From assembly GCA_023428135.1 (NCBI GenBank), contig JAEYZG010000009.1, positions 48,890 to 112,889 on the forward strand: DNA of 64,000 nucleotides. Reading direction: 5' to 3'. This stretch comes from Bacteroidota bacterium (GTDB lineage: Bacteria; Bacteroidota; Bacteroidia; Cytophagales; Cytophagaceae). Position numbers and translations under genes: made by a program. The notes below the pieces were generated by a model. It was not told the origin of the DNA and made no database searches. It saw only the letters and a program-made list of their open reading frames with translations. Shown piece after piece: positions 25,427 through 33,999 of the stretch. Every line of letters begins with the position of its first letter. Position 1 is the first letter of the stretch.

Positions 25427-26434
25427 ATGGAAAAAGAACATCAGGAACTTATTCTTAAGCACTTAAGGAAAGAATCTTCAGGTTTCGAAGAACAATTGCT
25501 TTCCGAATGGCTGCAGGAAAATCCTTCTAACAGAAAGGAATTTGAAGAGTATGTCCGGACATGGGATTTTTCAGCAAGAGCTAAAGTTGACTTTGAACCC
25601 GATGTTGACGCTGCCTGGATGAAGTTTAAAGCAAAGGCCGGTTTTGAGCCTCAGCAAACAGTTGCGCAGAAGGAAACTAAAGTCGTCAAGCTCTTCGATT
25701 ATAACCTTATTTTGAAAGCTGCAGCAGTTTTATTGGTATTTGCCGGCATTAGCTATGTATCAATGAAGTTGTTTAATCAAAAGGAGATACAACAAATTTC
25801 TTTTGAAGCAGGAAATGAAAAAAGGGAATTACAACTTCCCGACAGCAGCACAGTGTGGCTGAATGCACACAGTAAAATTTCTTATCCCGACGATTTTAAA
25901 GGCGATATAAGAAAGGTAAAACTTGAAGGAGAAGCCTTCTTTGAAGTAAAGCGAAACGTTGAAAAACCATTCAGGGTAGAAGGATTGTCATCTGTTACAC
26001 AAGTACTGGGCACTTCATTTAATGTAAAAGCAATAGCAGGTCAGGCCGATGAAATAGAGGTCGTTACTGGAAAAGTCTCTTTCGCATTAAAGAATAACGA
26101 AACCCGGAAGGTCATTTTGACTTCAGGAATGAAAGGTAGAGTTGACAACAATAATGTTGTTTCAGAGAAAATTGATAATCCGAATTTCCTGGCATGGAAA
26201 CAAGAGAAACTCGTCTTTGAAAACAGTACGCTTGAAGAAGTAGCATCTGCTGTAGAGTCTTATTTCGGGACAAAGGTAGAATTTGCGAATCCGGAATTAG
26301 TTAATTGCAGATTTACCGGGACTTTTGAAAAACCTAAATTACAAGAAGTACTGGATGTAGTTTCGGAATCTATGAGTCTAAGTTCTAAAAGGGATGGTAA
26401 CGGCTTTATTCTAGAGGGTTCGGGTTGTCAGTAA
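25427..26434 (+). CDS. FecR family anti-sigma factor
   Basis: Membrane regulator of 335 residues. The N-terminal cytosolic region (about 1-85) includes the sigma-binding helix ELILKHLRKESSGFEEQLLSEWLQENP; a single membrane helix follows at about 91-107; the FecR domain spans about 118-215 (RELQLPDSSTVWLNAHSKISYPDDF, VEKPFRVEGLSSVTQVLGTSFNVKA); the C-terminal DUF4974-type domain lies at about 250-335. It is expected to hold the upstream sigma factor and relay an outer-membrane signal through its periplasmic domain. It is followed by an STN-domain protein rather than directly by a receptor with an STN domain, which is unusual. Confidence 0.92.
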   Translation: MEKEHQELILKHLRKESSGFEEQLLSEWLQENPSNRKEFEEYVRTWDFSARAKVDFEPDVDAAWMKFKAKAGFEPQQTVAQKETKVVKLFDYNLILKAAAVLLVFAGISYVSMKLFNQKEIQQISFEAGNEKRELQLPDSSTVWLNAHSKISYPDDFKGDIRKVKLEGEAFFEVKRNVEKPFRVEGLSSVTQVLGTSFNVKAIAGQADEIEVVTGKVSFALKNNETRKVILTSGMKGRVDNNNVVSEKIDNPNFLAWKQEKLVFENSTLEEVASAVESYFGTKVEFANPELVNCRFTGTFEKPKLQEVLDVVSESMSLSSKRDGNGFILEGSGCQ

Positions 26435-26516
26435 AATCAACATAGCGTGTTCACTAACTGTTTAAGTTGAAGTCGCGCAGTTAAAAAATCATTTAATTTA
26501 TTAATTTATTTCACTA

Positions 26517-28562
26517 ATGAGGCTTATTCAAATCCTTATCATACTATTACTTTGTCTTAACTTTTCCTTACAGGCCCAGCCATCGCTGGATACTAAGGTT
26601 ACCCTTAAGATGAAGGCCAAGCAAAGCGAAATTCTGAGAACCATTACTGAAAAATATGGAATCAGGTTTTCTTATTCGAATAACATGGTTTCGCTTGAAA
26701 AAGATGTGTCTTTAAATGTTCAGGGTAAAACTCTTAAAGAAGTTCTGGACCTTCTCTTTACTGACCATAATGTAAATTATTCTGTTGTTGGAAATCAGAT
26801 TGTGCTGAAGAAAAAAGCAGTAAAGAAAACTGCTGATGCCTCCGCTGATTCAAGGAAGGGCGCGTCTTCATTTGTGATCGTGGAGAATGCAAATTCTATT
26901 ACCCTCAACAGTGTATCTACTGAAAAGGAAGAAGAAATATCGGAAGATGAGTCTGAAGAGGGGCAATCAGGCAGCAGTGATAAAATTGAAGAAACACTTT
27001 TGGTATCATCGGACACAACTTTAAAAGCTCCCGTCTTGAAAGCTAAGAAACCTAAAGGCGATGATGTAGTAAGTCTGCGGAAGCAATATTTATTGGAGAA
27101 AAGGCGATTAAGAGATGAGTATTTGACCAAAATGGACAGTCTGACTTCAAGGGGAAACAAGGAAACAAAAGATGACTTTAAAAGCAGCTTTAAGACGATT
27201 TCTCAGAAACTTAGGGAAGAGTTAAACGAGATTGCAGATAGTATAGAAAACAGGGCGCCAGTAGGCGTGTGGAAGCGATTACAAAAGTCTGATAATACTT
27301 CCGATTCTCTTTCTGGCAGAGAGAGCCAGAATGCTGACTCTGCGTCTTATACAACAGTGCCGCTTTCAGTAAGCTTTGTTCCTCCGATAAGTACCAATGG
27401 TGTTCATGCTCCGGAAGTTGTAAACAAAACTTCATTAAATATCCTGGCAGGTACTTCCAGGGGATTAGATGGATTTGAAGTTGGAACCCTTGTAAATGTT
27501 GAAAAAGAATTTGTCAACGGAGTTCAGATTGCTGGTTTGTCAAATATTGTGGGAAAGAATGTTAAAGGTGCTCAGTTTGCAGGTCTTACCAATTCATCTT
27601 CCGGATATGCTGAAGGGGTGCAGGCAAGTGGTCTTGTAAATGTTGCGAAAGACAGCATGTATTGCTTTCAGGCTGCAGGACTGGTAAATAGTTCGGGAGG
27701 AAATAGCCTTGGGGGACAGTTTTCCGGTTTGGTGAATTTTAGTAACGGATACATGTATGGTCCTCAGTGTGCGGGATTTGCAAACGTTGCTAATGGTATG
27801 ATGACAGGGCCTCAGCTGGCTGGCTTTATCAATGTTGCCAATGGAAGCCAGAAAGGTATTCAGGGCGCCGGATTCATGAATATAGCAAAACATAATTCTG
27901 AAGGTTGTCAGTTAGCTGGTTTTATGAATACTACCGGTGATTTAAGAGGAGCACAGGCAGCCGGTTTCATCAATATAGCAAAAAGAGTAAAAGGTGTTCA
28001 GATAGGTGTGATAAACATTGCTGATACTGTTGATGGTGCTCAGATCGGTATTCTGAACATAGCAAAGAAAGGCTATCGCAGATTGGAGATCTGGGGCTCA
28101 GAGAGCTTATATGGAAATATAGCTTTCAAAATGGGAGGATCAAGAAGCTTTTATAACATCTTCGCAGTTGGAGGGCAGGTTTATGATGGGGGCAAGTTCA
28201 GAACAAGCTATGGAATAGGATTTGGTTCTGAATTAAAAGCTAGTCAGTCAATATGTGTAAATATAGATGCTATATCTTACAACATTAATGAAGACGGACT
28301 ATGGACCAATAAACTCAATTTACTGAATCAGCTTAGAGTAAATGTAGGGATAGCATTAGGAGAAAGAACTACAATCTTCTTTGGTCCTACTTTTAATGTA
28401 ATGGTGTCTCAGATTTATGATGCTGATAAAAACGAATATGGCTCCAACATCGCTCCGTGGACAGTTTTCAATGAGACCTATGATGGCCGTGTTGATAAAG
28501 GACGCAAAGAGAATACCAATGTAAAAATGTGGCCAGGATTTAACGCCGGTATTAGATTTTGA
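26517..28562 (+). CDS. STN-domain protein with tandem GxQxxGxxN surface repeats
   Basis: Exported protein of 681 residues, signal peptide ending LQAQ. Residues about 25-100 form an STN-type (secretin/TonB short N-terminal) domain: KAKQSEILRTITEKYGIRFSYS ... VSLNVQGKTLKEVLDLLF ... VVGNQIVLKK. A long acidic, low-complexity/coiled-coil linker follows (about 110-275). From about 305 to 520, some thirteen repeats of about 20-23 residues carry GxQxAG(L/F)xN, resembling LA_2272-type surface repeats and likely forming a beta-solenoid. A beta-rich C-terminal region ends in GIRF, as in outer-membrane proteins. STN domains normally sit on TonB receptors and touch FecR; here it is a separate protein between fecR and the receptor. 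Signal peptides of this and the receptor are similar, hinting at shared origin. Confidence 0.85.
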   Translation: MRLIQILIILLLCLNFSLQAQPSLDTKVTLKMKAKQSEILRTITEKYGIRFSYSNNMVSLEKDVSLNVQGKTLKEVLDLLFTDHNVNYSVVGNQIVLKKKAVKKTADASADSRKGASSFVIVENANSITLNSVSTEKEEEISEDESEEGQSGSSDKIEETLLVSSDTTLKAPVLKAKKPKGDDVVSLRKQYLLEKRRLRDEYLTKMDSLTSRGNKETKDDFKSSFKTISQKLREELNEIADSIENRAPVGVWKRLQKSDNTSDSLSGRESQNADSASYTTVPLSVSFVPPISTNGVHAPEVVNKTSLNILAGTSRGLDGFEVGTLVNVEKEFVNGVQIAGLSNIVGKNVKGAQFAGLTNSSSGYAEGVQASGLVNVAKDSMYCFQAAGLVNSSGGNSLGGQFSGLVNFSNGYMYGPQCAGFANVANGMMTGPQLAGFINVANGSQKGIQGAGFMNIAKHNSEGCQLAGFMNTTGDLRGAQAAGFINIAKRVKGVQIGVINIADTVDGAQIGILNIAKKGYRRLEIWGSESLYGNIAFKMGGSRSFYNIFAVGGQVYDGGKFRTSYGIGFGSELKASQSICVNIDAISYNINEDGLWTNKLNLLNQLRVNVGIALGERTTIFFGPTFNVMVSQIYDADKNEYGSNIAPWTVFNETYDGRVDKGRKENTNVKMWPGFNAGIRF

Positions 28563-28615
28563 TTTTTAGATACAACCAGTAAAACTCAAGTAAAAAACTT
28601 TAAAAATTTAAGACT

Positions 28616-30994
28616 ATGAGACTAATTTTTAGCCTTATAATGGCATTGCTATGCCTAAACTTTTCAGCAAGAGCACAACAGGTAACTCAGACAATAAGAG
28701 GAACCGTGAAAGATAAGCACCTTCAATCTCCGCTGCCAGGGGTAAACGTAGTAATCACAAGTACAGATCCTCCAATGGGAACTGCAACTGATGAAAATGG
28801 TAAATTCAGATTTGATAATGTTCCTCTTGGAAGACACGAAATAAAAATAATGTATGCCGGATATAAAGAAGGAATCTCTGCAAACATCCTTGTGACATCA
28901 GGAAAAGAGGTTATCCTGAATATGGACATGGAAGAAGAAATAGAGAGTGTAAAAGAAGTAGTTGTAGTGGGGCAGAAAGATAAATCGCAAGCCAATAACC
29001 AGCTTGCAGTAGTTAGTGCAACAAACCTTCGTACAGAGGAAATAAACAGATTTGCCGGATCCAGGCAGGATCCCAGCAGAATGGCATCTAATTATGCGGG
29101 AGTTGCCGGTGGAGGAGATCAAAGGAATGACATCATTGTAAGAGGAAATTCCCCAATAGGAGTATTGTGGAGACTTGAAGGAGTTGATATTCCTAATCCA
29201 AACCACTTCACTTTCACAGGTAACAGCGGAGGAGCATTCAGTGTATTGAATAACAACCTACTTGCAAATTCTGATTTTCTTACAGGTGCATTTCCTGCAG
29301 AATATGGTAATAAAACTGCCGCTGTATTTGATGTGAAGTTAAGGAACGGAAACAATGAAAAGCGTGAACATACATTTCAGGTTGGATTGAACGGACTGGA
29401 GTTCGCTACAGAAGGCCCTATATCAAAAAAATCAGGAAGTTCATATTTGGCAAGCTACAGATTACTTTCTTTCGAAGCATTGAATAAAATAGGAGTAGGC
29501 TTTGGAGTAAACGGTGTGCCGCAGTTCCAGGATTTTGCCTTAAAAATTAATGTACCTACGAAAATGGCCGGGACCTTTACCTTATGGGGGATTGGCGGTA
29601 AGAGCAAAATTTATATCAAAGATCCGGAAATGGAGATAGATCCTACAGATCCTTATAAGTTTACAACAGATAATTTTTCATCTGATATGTATGCAGCCGG
29701 TATTTCCAATTCGCATAATATAACACCGAAAACAACAGGTAAGGTAATACTTAGCGCCTCTGGAAGTCGCATTAAAGTAGTAAGTTCAAAAATATATGAA
29801 ATCAAACCGGAGTTTTTTGAATTTGATATGTCTAATATAGAAGGTCAGTATCTTGCAAACTATACCGTTACTCATAAGCTTAGCAGGAGAAACCTTGTGA
29901 AAGGTGGTGTCATTTTCAGAAGTATTTTCTACAACAACAACTCTAGGTATTTCGATGACTCAGATAGTTTATTTAAACAGGGATTACAGCAAAAGGGAAG
30001 CACAGAATTATTTCAATCCTTTGCCCACTGGCAATTCAGAGTTACTGAAAAGTTAACTTTAAACTCAGGATTGTATTATCAACGTCTAGCACTCAATGGC
30101 AGCCAGTCTCTTGAGCCTCGATTGTCCGCGACTTATATGGTAACAGAAAGAGACAGAATAAGCTTCGCAACGGGTCTTCATAGTCAGACACAGAACTTGT
30201 TTATTTATCAGTACAGATTCTATGATGATAAAACCGGAAACTATAATCAGCCAAATAAGAACGTAGGATTTACAAAAAGTCTTCACCTGGTAGGAGGCTA
30301 CCAAAGAGCTCTTACTAAAAATCTGAAATTCAAAACTGAAGCTTATTATCAGCATATGTATAATGTGCCTGTCAGCATTTCCCATGAGAATGGTGCCGGA
30401 GTATATTCAATCTTAAATACCGGAGCTGAGTATGGGTTCTATGTTCTTGACAGTACCGTCAATACAGGAAAAGGAAGGAATTACGGACTTGAGCTGACTT
30501 TAGAAAGATACTTTAATAAAGACTATTATTTCCTTACCAATTTGTCTCTGTTGAAATCCGAATACCAGGGAGCTGATGGAGTATGGAGAAATTCAGCCTT
30601 TAACATAGGATATGTAGTTAATGCTCTTGCAGGAAAAGAATTTCATCTGGATGCAAATAACAAAAAGCTGATATCTGTTGACTTTAAAGTAACATCTTCA
30701 GGTGGAAGAAGAATCATACCAGTAGATGTGCAGGCGTCTCTTCAAAAGGGTGAAGCGGTATATGACTTTAACAGAGCATATGAGACGCAATTAAAAGATT
30801 ATTTCAGAACAGATTTGAAGATTTCATACAGACTTAACAAGCCAAAATCAAATCACAATTTCTTTGTAGCAGCAGACAACCTGCTCAATACTCAGAATGT
30901 ACTCACTCAGGAATGGGATAACAAGGCGAAAGAAGTAAAAACCTATTATCAGCTTGGGTTATTCCCGTACATGGGGTATAAGGTGCAGTTTTAA
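28616..30994 (+). CDS. TonB-dependent outer-membrane receptor with carboxypeptidase-like N-domain
   Basis: Outer-membrane receptor of 792 residues. A signal peptide (ends ARAQ) leads into a CarboxypepD_reg-like domain (TIRGTVKDKHLQSPLPGVNVVI ... GTATDENGKFRFDNVPLG, about 27-105), then the plug domain (NDIIVRGNSPIGVLWRLEGVDIPNP, about 171-195) and a beta-barrel ending in GYKVQF. No STN domain precedes it; that domain is encoded by the upstream gene. The repeated GxSxG-like and aromatic barrel pattern gives no substrate clue. There is no SusD-like partner, so uptake of a nutrient, siderophore or peptide is possible. It is the last gene before a strong terminator at 31047. Confidence 0.92.
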   Translation: MRLIFSLIMALLCLNFSARAQQVTQTIRGTVKDKHLQSPLPGVNVVITSTDPPMGTATDENGKFRFDNVPLGRHEIKIMYAGYKEGISANILVTSGKEVILNMDMEEEIESVKEVVVVGQKDKSQANNQLAVVSATNLRTEEINRFAGSRQDPSRMASNYAGVAGGGDQRNDIIVRGNSPIGVLWRLEGVDIPNPNHFTFTGNSGGAFSVLNNNLLANSDFLTGAFPAEYGNKTAAVFDVKLRNGNNEKREHTFQVGLNGLEFATEGPISKKSGSSYLASYRLLSFEALNKIGVGFGVNGVPQFQDFALKINVPTKMAGTFTLWGIGGKSKIYIKDPEMEIDPTDPYKFTTDNFSSDMYAAGISNSHNITPKTTGKVILSASGSRIKVVSSKIYEIKPEFFEFDMSNIEGQYLANYTVTHKLSRRNLVKGGVIFRSIFYNNNSRYFDDSDSLFKQGLQQKGSTELFQSFAHWQFRVTEKLTLNSGLYYQRLALNGSQSLEPRLSATYMVTERDRISFATGLHSQTQNLFIYQYRFYDDKTGNYNQPNKNVGFTKSLHLVGGYQRALTKNLKFKTEAYYQHMYNVPVSISHENGAGVYSILNTGAEYGFYVLDSTVNTGKGRNYGLELTLERYFNKDYYFLTNLSLLKSEYQGADGVWRNSAFNIGYVVNALAGKEFHLDANNKKLISVDFKVTSSGGRRIIPVDVQASLQKGEAVYDFNRAYETQLKDYFRTDLKISYRLNKPKSNHNFFVAADNLLNTQNVLTQEWDNKAKEVKTYYQLGLFPYMGYKVQF

Positions 30995-30998
30995 TGGA

Positions 30999-31021
30999 GT
31001 TGAAAGTTAAAAGGTTAAAGT
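30999..31021 (+). repeat. Inverted repeat, left copy
   Basis: A 23-base element beginning GTTGAAAGTTAAAAG lies just downstream of the receptor stop codon. Its near-perfect inverse (22 of 23 matches) is found at 31204-31226. The pair flanks about 180 bases containing a terminator and may be a Bacteroidota intergenic repeat. Confidence 0.65.
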
Positions 31022-31046
31022 AAAAAGATTAAAATTATAAAGTGGG

Positions 31047-31088
31047 AAAGCCTGAAGACATTTATTACAGAATTTGTCTTCAGGCTTT
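31047..31088 (+). terminator. Terminator of the sigma/FecR/TonB receptor operon
   Basis: AAAGCCTGAAGACA (31047-31060) pairs perfectly with TGTCTTCAGGCTTT (31075-31088), followed by TTATG. A strong hairpin with T-rich end. Confidence 0.88.
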
Positions 31089-31203
31089 TATGCCTTCAGG
31101 AACTTATACTTTAAAATTTAGCTTAAAATGAGTAATATAGTGTAAAAAAATAAAGTGAAAACTTTCTGGATATTATTCCTACAGAAAGGATGTTTCCATT
31201 TCA

Positions 31204-31226
31204 ACTTTAAGCTTTTAACTTTCAAC
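31204..31226 (-). repeat. Inverted repeat, right copy
   Basis: Reverse complement of the 30999-31021 element with one mismatch (22 of 23). It lies 13 bases before the AlbA_2 protein start. Confidence 0.65.
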
Positions 31227-31238
31227 TTAAAACTCAAA

Positions 31239-31856
31239 ATGAATCTCAGGCAACAGATAAGGCAGGGGGAAAATGAAGTGCTTGATTTTAAACAAACCAT
31301 TGGCAGTGTTCAAAAGATCGCCAAGACAATTGTAGCATTTGCAAATACAAAGGGAGGTAGGATAATGGTAGGTGTGAGGGATAACGGAAGTATTGCCGGG
31401 GCGAAGGCAGAGGAAGAACGGCACATGCTGGAGGGAGCGGCTTCATTTTTTTGTAAACCAGAGATTAGAATAAATTTTACAGAAGAGATCCTTGAAGGGA
31501 AAAGTATTTTGATTGCAGAAGTTCCCGAAAGTGATGAAAAACCTCATTATTCAAAAGGGGATGATGGTAAATGGTGGGCTTATATCCGTGTTAAAGATCA
31601 GTGTCTGCTTGCAAGTAAGGTTATGCTGGATGTTATGAAAAGCGATACCAGAGGTTTTGATGCTCAGATTACAATCGGAAAAGCGGAGAAGATTATTTTA
31701 GAATATCTGGAGCATAATGACAGAATAACTTTAAAGGTTTTTTGTAAAATAGCCAATATATCCAGATGGAGAGCCAGCAGGATCCTGGTAAACCTTGTCC
31801 GGATGAAACTTATTAAAGTCCTTTCTCATGAAAAGGAAGATTATTATTCATTATAA
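31239..31856 (+). CDS. AlbA_2 (Schlafen-type) domain protein with C-terminal winged helix
   Basis: Protein of 205 residues from the ATG at 31239; the frame extends to 31155 but the earlier part overlaps a repeat. Residues about 5-120 form an AlbA_2/Schlafen AAA_4 domain (NEVLDFKQTIGSVQKIAKTIVAFANTKGGRIMVGVRDNG). The C-terminal portion looks like a winged helix (ITLKVFCKIANISRWRASRILVNLVRMKLIKVLS). This combination occurs in putative DNA-binding or nuclease-related regulators, some near mobile elements; no mobile genes are evident here. Target and role are unknown. Confidence 0.8.
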   Translation: MNLRQQIRQGENEVLDFKQTIGSVQKIAKTIVAFANTKGGRIMVGVRDNGSIAGAKAEEERHMLEGAASFFCKPEIRINFTEEILEGKSILIAEVPESDEKPHYSKGDDGKWWAYIRVKDQCLLASKVMLDVMKSDTRGFDAQITIGKAEKIILEYLEHNDRITLKVFCKIANISRWRASRILVNLVRMKLIKVLSHEKEDYYSL

Positions 31857-31888
31857 AGATTGAAGTTAGAAGAATAATATAATGGAGT

Positions 31889-31921
31889 AAAAAAAAGAGG
31901 TTCGTTAAAACCTCTTTTTTG
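31889..31921. terminator. Bidirectional terminator
   Basis: AAAAAAGAGGTT (31891-31902) pairs with AACCTCTTTTTT (31909-31920), with flanking A and T runs. It lies between convergent AlbA_2 and PLP-fold genes. Confidence 0.85.
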
Positions 31922-31973
31922 TTGGGGGGAAATTATACTGCCACTTTAGGTTGAAAGAAATTGTTTAATTTAT

Positions 31974-33185
31974 TTATATAATCTCATTCAGATTACTAGT
32001 CAATTGAAGGGGGAGCGCTTCGGCTATATTTCTTTTTAAATTGTTTAAAGCAAATTCAAGGGCAACTATAGTACTAATGGCATCTTCCAGCGCAGAGAAT
32101 ATTATAAGTGGGGCGTTTCCATTCAACACTATTTTTAGTTTTATTCCTGGGTTTTTCTCATTGATTGATTTTACAAATGCTCCGGTTTGGGTTTTGTCCT
32201 TAAGATAGAAGCCGATTCTGTTTCCAAATCCATTTCTCATATTGATAAATGCTGGTAGATAACTCTCAGAAGTTGGTAATCCGGCATAAACTACTTTTGC
32301 AATATGTTCATTGGTGTTGAGGTATTTAGCAATCTGTAATGCATTCTCAGACCTTTTGGAAGCTTTTGAATAAATAGTTTCCAGCTTGTGAATCAGACTT
32401 AAAGGATCATTCGGGATTTCATATTTATTGTAATTTGATACTGATTTTCTCAAAAGATCTATCAAGGTTACTTTTGAAGATGCGCTTATATTTTTAGCTC
32501 TGATCACTCCATTGTCTAAGGTAAGATAAGTTGTTTCCTCAGGTGAGGTTTTTATATTGAATTTTGACCAATCTGTCTTTCCTTCAATAATAACTGCTTG
32601 TGGAGTGTTTGGAGCGTTGTCAAAATATTCACTTGTGCTTTCAATAACTATTGAAGCACCTTTGCTTAATGGTTTTATAAAATATCCTGCAACACCATGA
32701 CTATTATCTACCACAACAGGTACGTTCTTTTCCTTAGCCACTGCAAGGATTCTGGCAAAATCAGGAATGCTCAAGTCATTTTCACCTATTGTTTCAAGAA
32801 ATATGATACCTGTTTTATCATCAATTAAACTTTTAAATTCTGGAAGGTTGTAGTTTGATAATGATTTGACCGTAATTCCCAAAATCTGAAGCTTGGATTT
32901 TTCTTTTCCCTGAAATGTAGATGGATTAACAGTTACTATATTTTGTCCTGCACTTAGTAATGTTTTAAATAAAAGGAATTTAGCAGCATGAAGAGATTTT
33001 ACCACTAGCGCATTTGTGCCACCTTCTAATGCAGCAATGCGCTGCTCAAAGAACGTGACTTTGGGATTTGTCGTCGCATAATCCTGGCCATAGTCTTCAG
33101 CTTTTTCTGAAGGATTCAAATATTCCTCAAACAAATCAGAATTGTTTTCAGATAAAATGTATGGGTTTTTAAAAGAATTTTTCAT
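31974..33185 (-). CDS. Degenerate MetY-like (Cys/Met metabolism) PLP-fold protein lacking the catalytic lysine
   Basis: Protein of 403 residues matching the O-acetylhomoserine sulfhydrylase/cystathionine gamma-synthase fold: NPKVTFFEQRIAALEGGTNAL (about 40-60), TVNPSTFQGKEKSK, VPVVVDNSHGVAGYFIKPLSKGASIVIE (about 155-182) and a C-terminal domain ending near the usual length. The PLP lysine position is occupied by Glu186 (in STSEYFDN, where MetY has SATKYIGG). The YSRxxNPT phosphate-binding arginine motif is also altered (DYATTNPK), as is the SGMAA loop (SLHAA). It probably does not catalyse PLP chemistry and may be a structural or regulatory pseudo-enzyme. Whether it is functional or decaying cannot be settled here. 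Confidence 0.82.
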   Translation of the reverse strand: MKNSFKNPYILSENNSDLFEEYLNPSEKAEDYGQDYATTNPKVTFFEQRIAALEGGTNALVVKSLHAAKFLLFKTLLSAGQNIVTVNPSTFQGKEKSKLQILGITVKSLSNYNLPEFKSLIDDKTGIIFLETIGENDLSIPDFARILAVAKEKNVPVVVDNSHGVAGYFIKPLSKGASIVIESTSEYFDNAPNTPQAVIIEGKTDWSKFNIKTSPEETTYLTLDNGVIRAKNISASSKVTLIDLLRKSVSNYNKYEIPNDPLSLIHKLETIYSKASKRSENALQIAKYLNTNEHIAKVVYAGLPTSESYLPAFINMRNGFGNRIGFYLKDKTQTGAFVKSINEKNPGIKLKIVLNGNAPLIIFSALEDAISTIVALEFALNNLKRNIAEALPLQLTSNLNEII

Positions 33186-33351
33186 GGCTATATCAGGATT
33201 ATTTTATTACTTATTTTTTGTACTCTATTAAATCTATAGACTAAATTAGGTTATGGCGAGTTAAAATCCAAATCATTGAAGGGGAAATTTTTAGTTAAAA
33301 ATGCTATTTTTTGTTTTAAGTCTCTGTTTTTTAGTCATTTATTGGTAATGT

Positions 33352-33359
33352 TAAATTTG
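33352..33359 (+). promoter_or_regulatory. Possible Bacteroidota -7 promoter element
   Basis: TAAATTTG matches the TAnnTTTG consensus, 109 bases upstream of the SRPBCC gene start. No -33 TTG is seen at standard spacing, so the call is tentative. Confidence 0.3.
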
Positions 33360-33467
33360 GAAAATGTTTAAAAAAAAGTTGAATTCTGTAAAGTATACCA
33401 TCAATTTAAGCTTACATTTAGCATTTGAAGCAAAACAAAACCAATAGTATTATATTGAAAATACTGA

Positions 33468-33929
33468 ATGAAAATATATACTTTGAACAGGGAGCAGATA
33501 TTACCGGTTAAAATAGAACAGGCCTGGGATTTCTTTACTTCTCCTCATAATCTTTCAAAAATTACTCCTTCTTCATTGGATTTTAAGGTCTTGTCAAAAA
33601 ACGAAGGTCCGATACATCCGGGAATGATTATTCGTTATAAAGTAACTCCGATATTAGGAATTTCTCTGAACTGGGTCACTGAAATAACACATGTAGAGCA
33701 TCAGCATTTATTTGTAGATGAACAACGCTTTGGCCCTTATGCTTTCTGGCACCATTTGCATAAGTTTAAGGAAGTAGAGGAGGGGGTTGAAATGGAGGAT
33801 CTGGTACATTATACGCTTCCGTTTGGTCCGATAGGTGCGATTGCTCATACGCTTCTTGTTAAAAATAAATTGAATGAAATATTTGACTTCAGAACTAAGG
33901 TGCTTAGAGAAATTTTCGGAGCTTCCTGA
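33468..33929 (+). CDS. SRPBCC family protein
   Basis: Protein of 153 residues with a START-like/SRPBCC fold: LNREQILPVKIEQAWDFFTSPHNLSKITP, GPIHPGMIIRYKVTP, DEQRFGPYAFWHHLHKFKEVEEGVEMEDLVHYTLPFGPIG. Similar proteins are annotated as cell-division inhibitor-like or polyketide cyclase-like, with no established role. The fold binds hydrophobic ligands; none can be inferred. A possible operon with the membrane protein downstream, 70 bases away. Confidence 0.85.
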   Translation: MKIYTLNREQILPVKIEQAWDFFTSPHNLSKITPSSLDFKVLSKNEGPIHPGMIIRYKVTPILGISLNWVTEITHVEHQHLFVDEQRFGPYAFWHHLHKFKEVEEGVEMEDLVHYTLPFGPIGAIAHTLLVKNKLNEIFDFRTKVLREIFGAS

Positions 33930-33999
33930 TCGATAAATCCATTATAAAGTCCGAATATTGACTAGCCAAACAATGTTTATGGATCTTTCTTATAATCAA

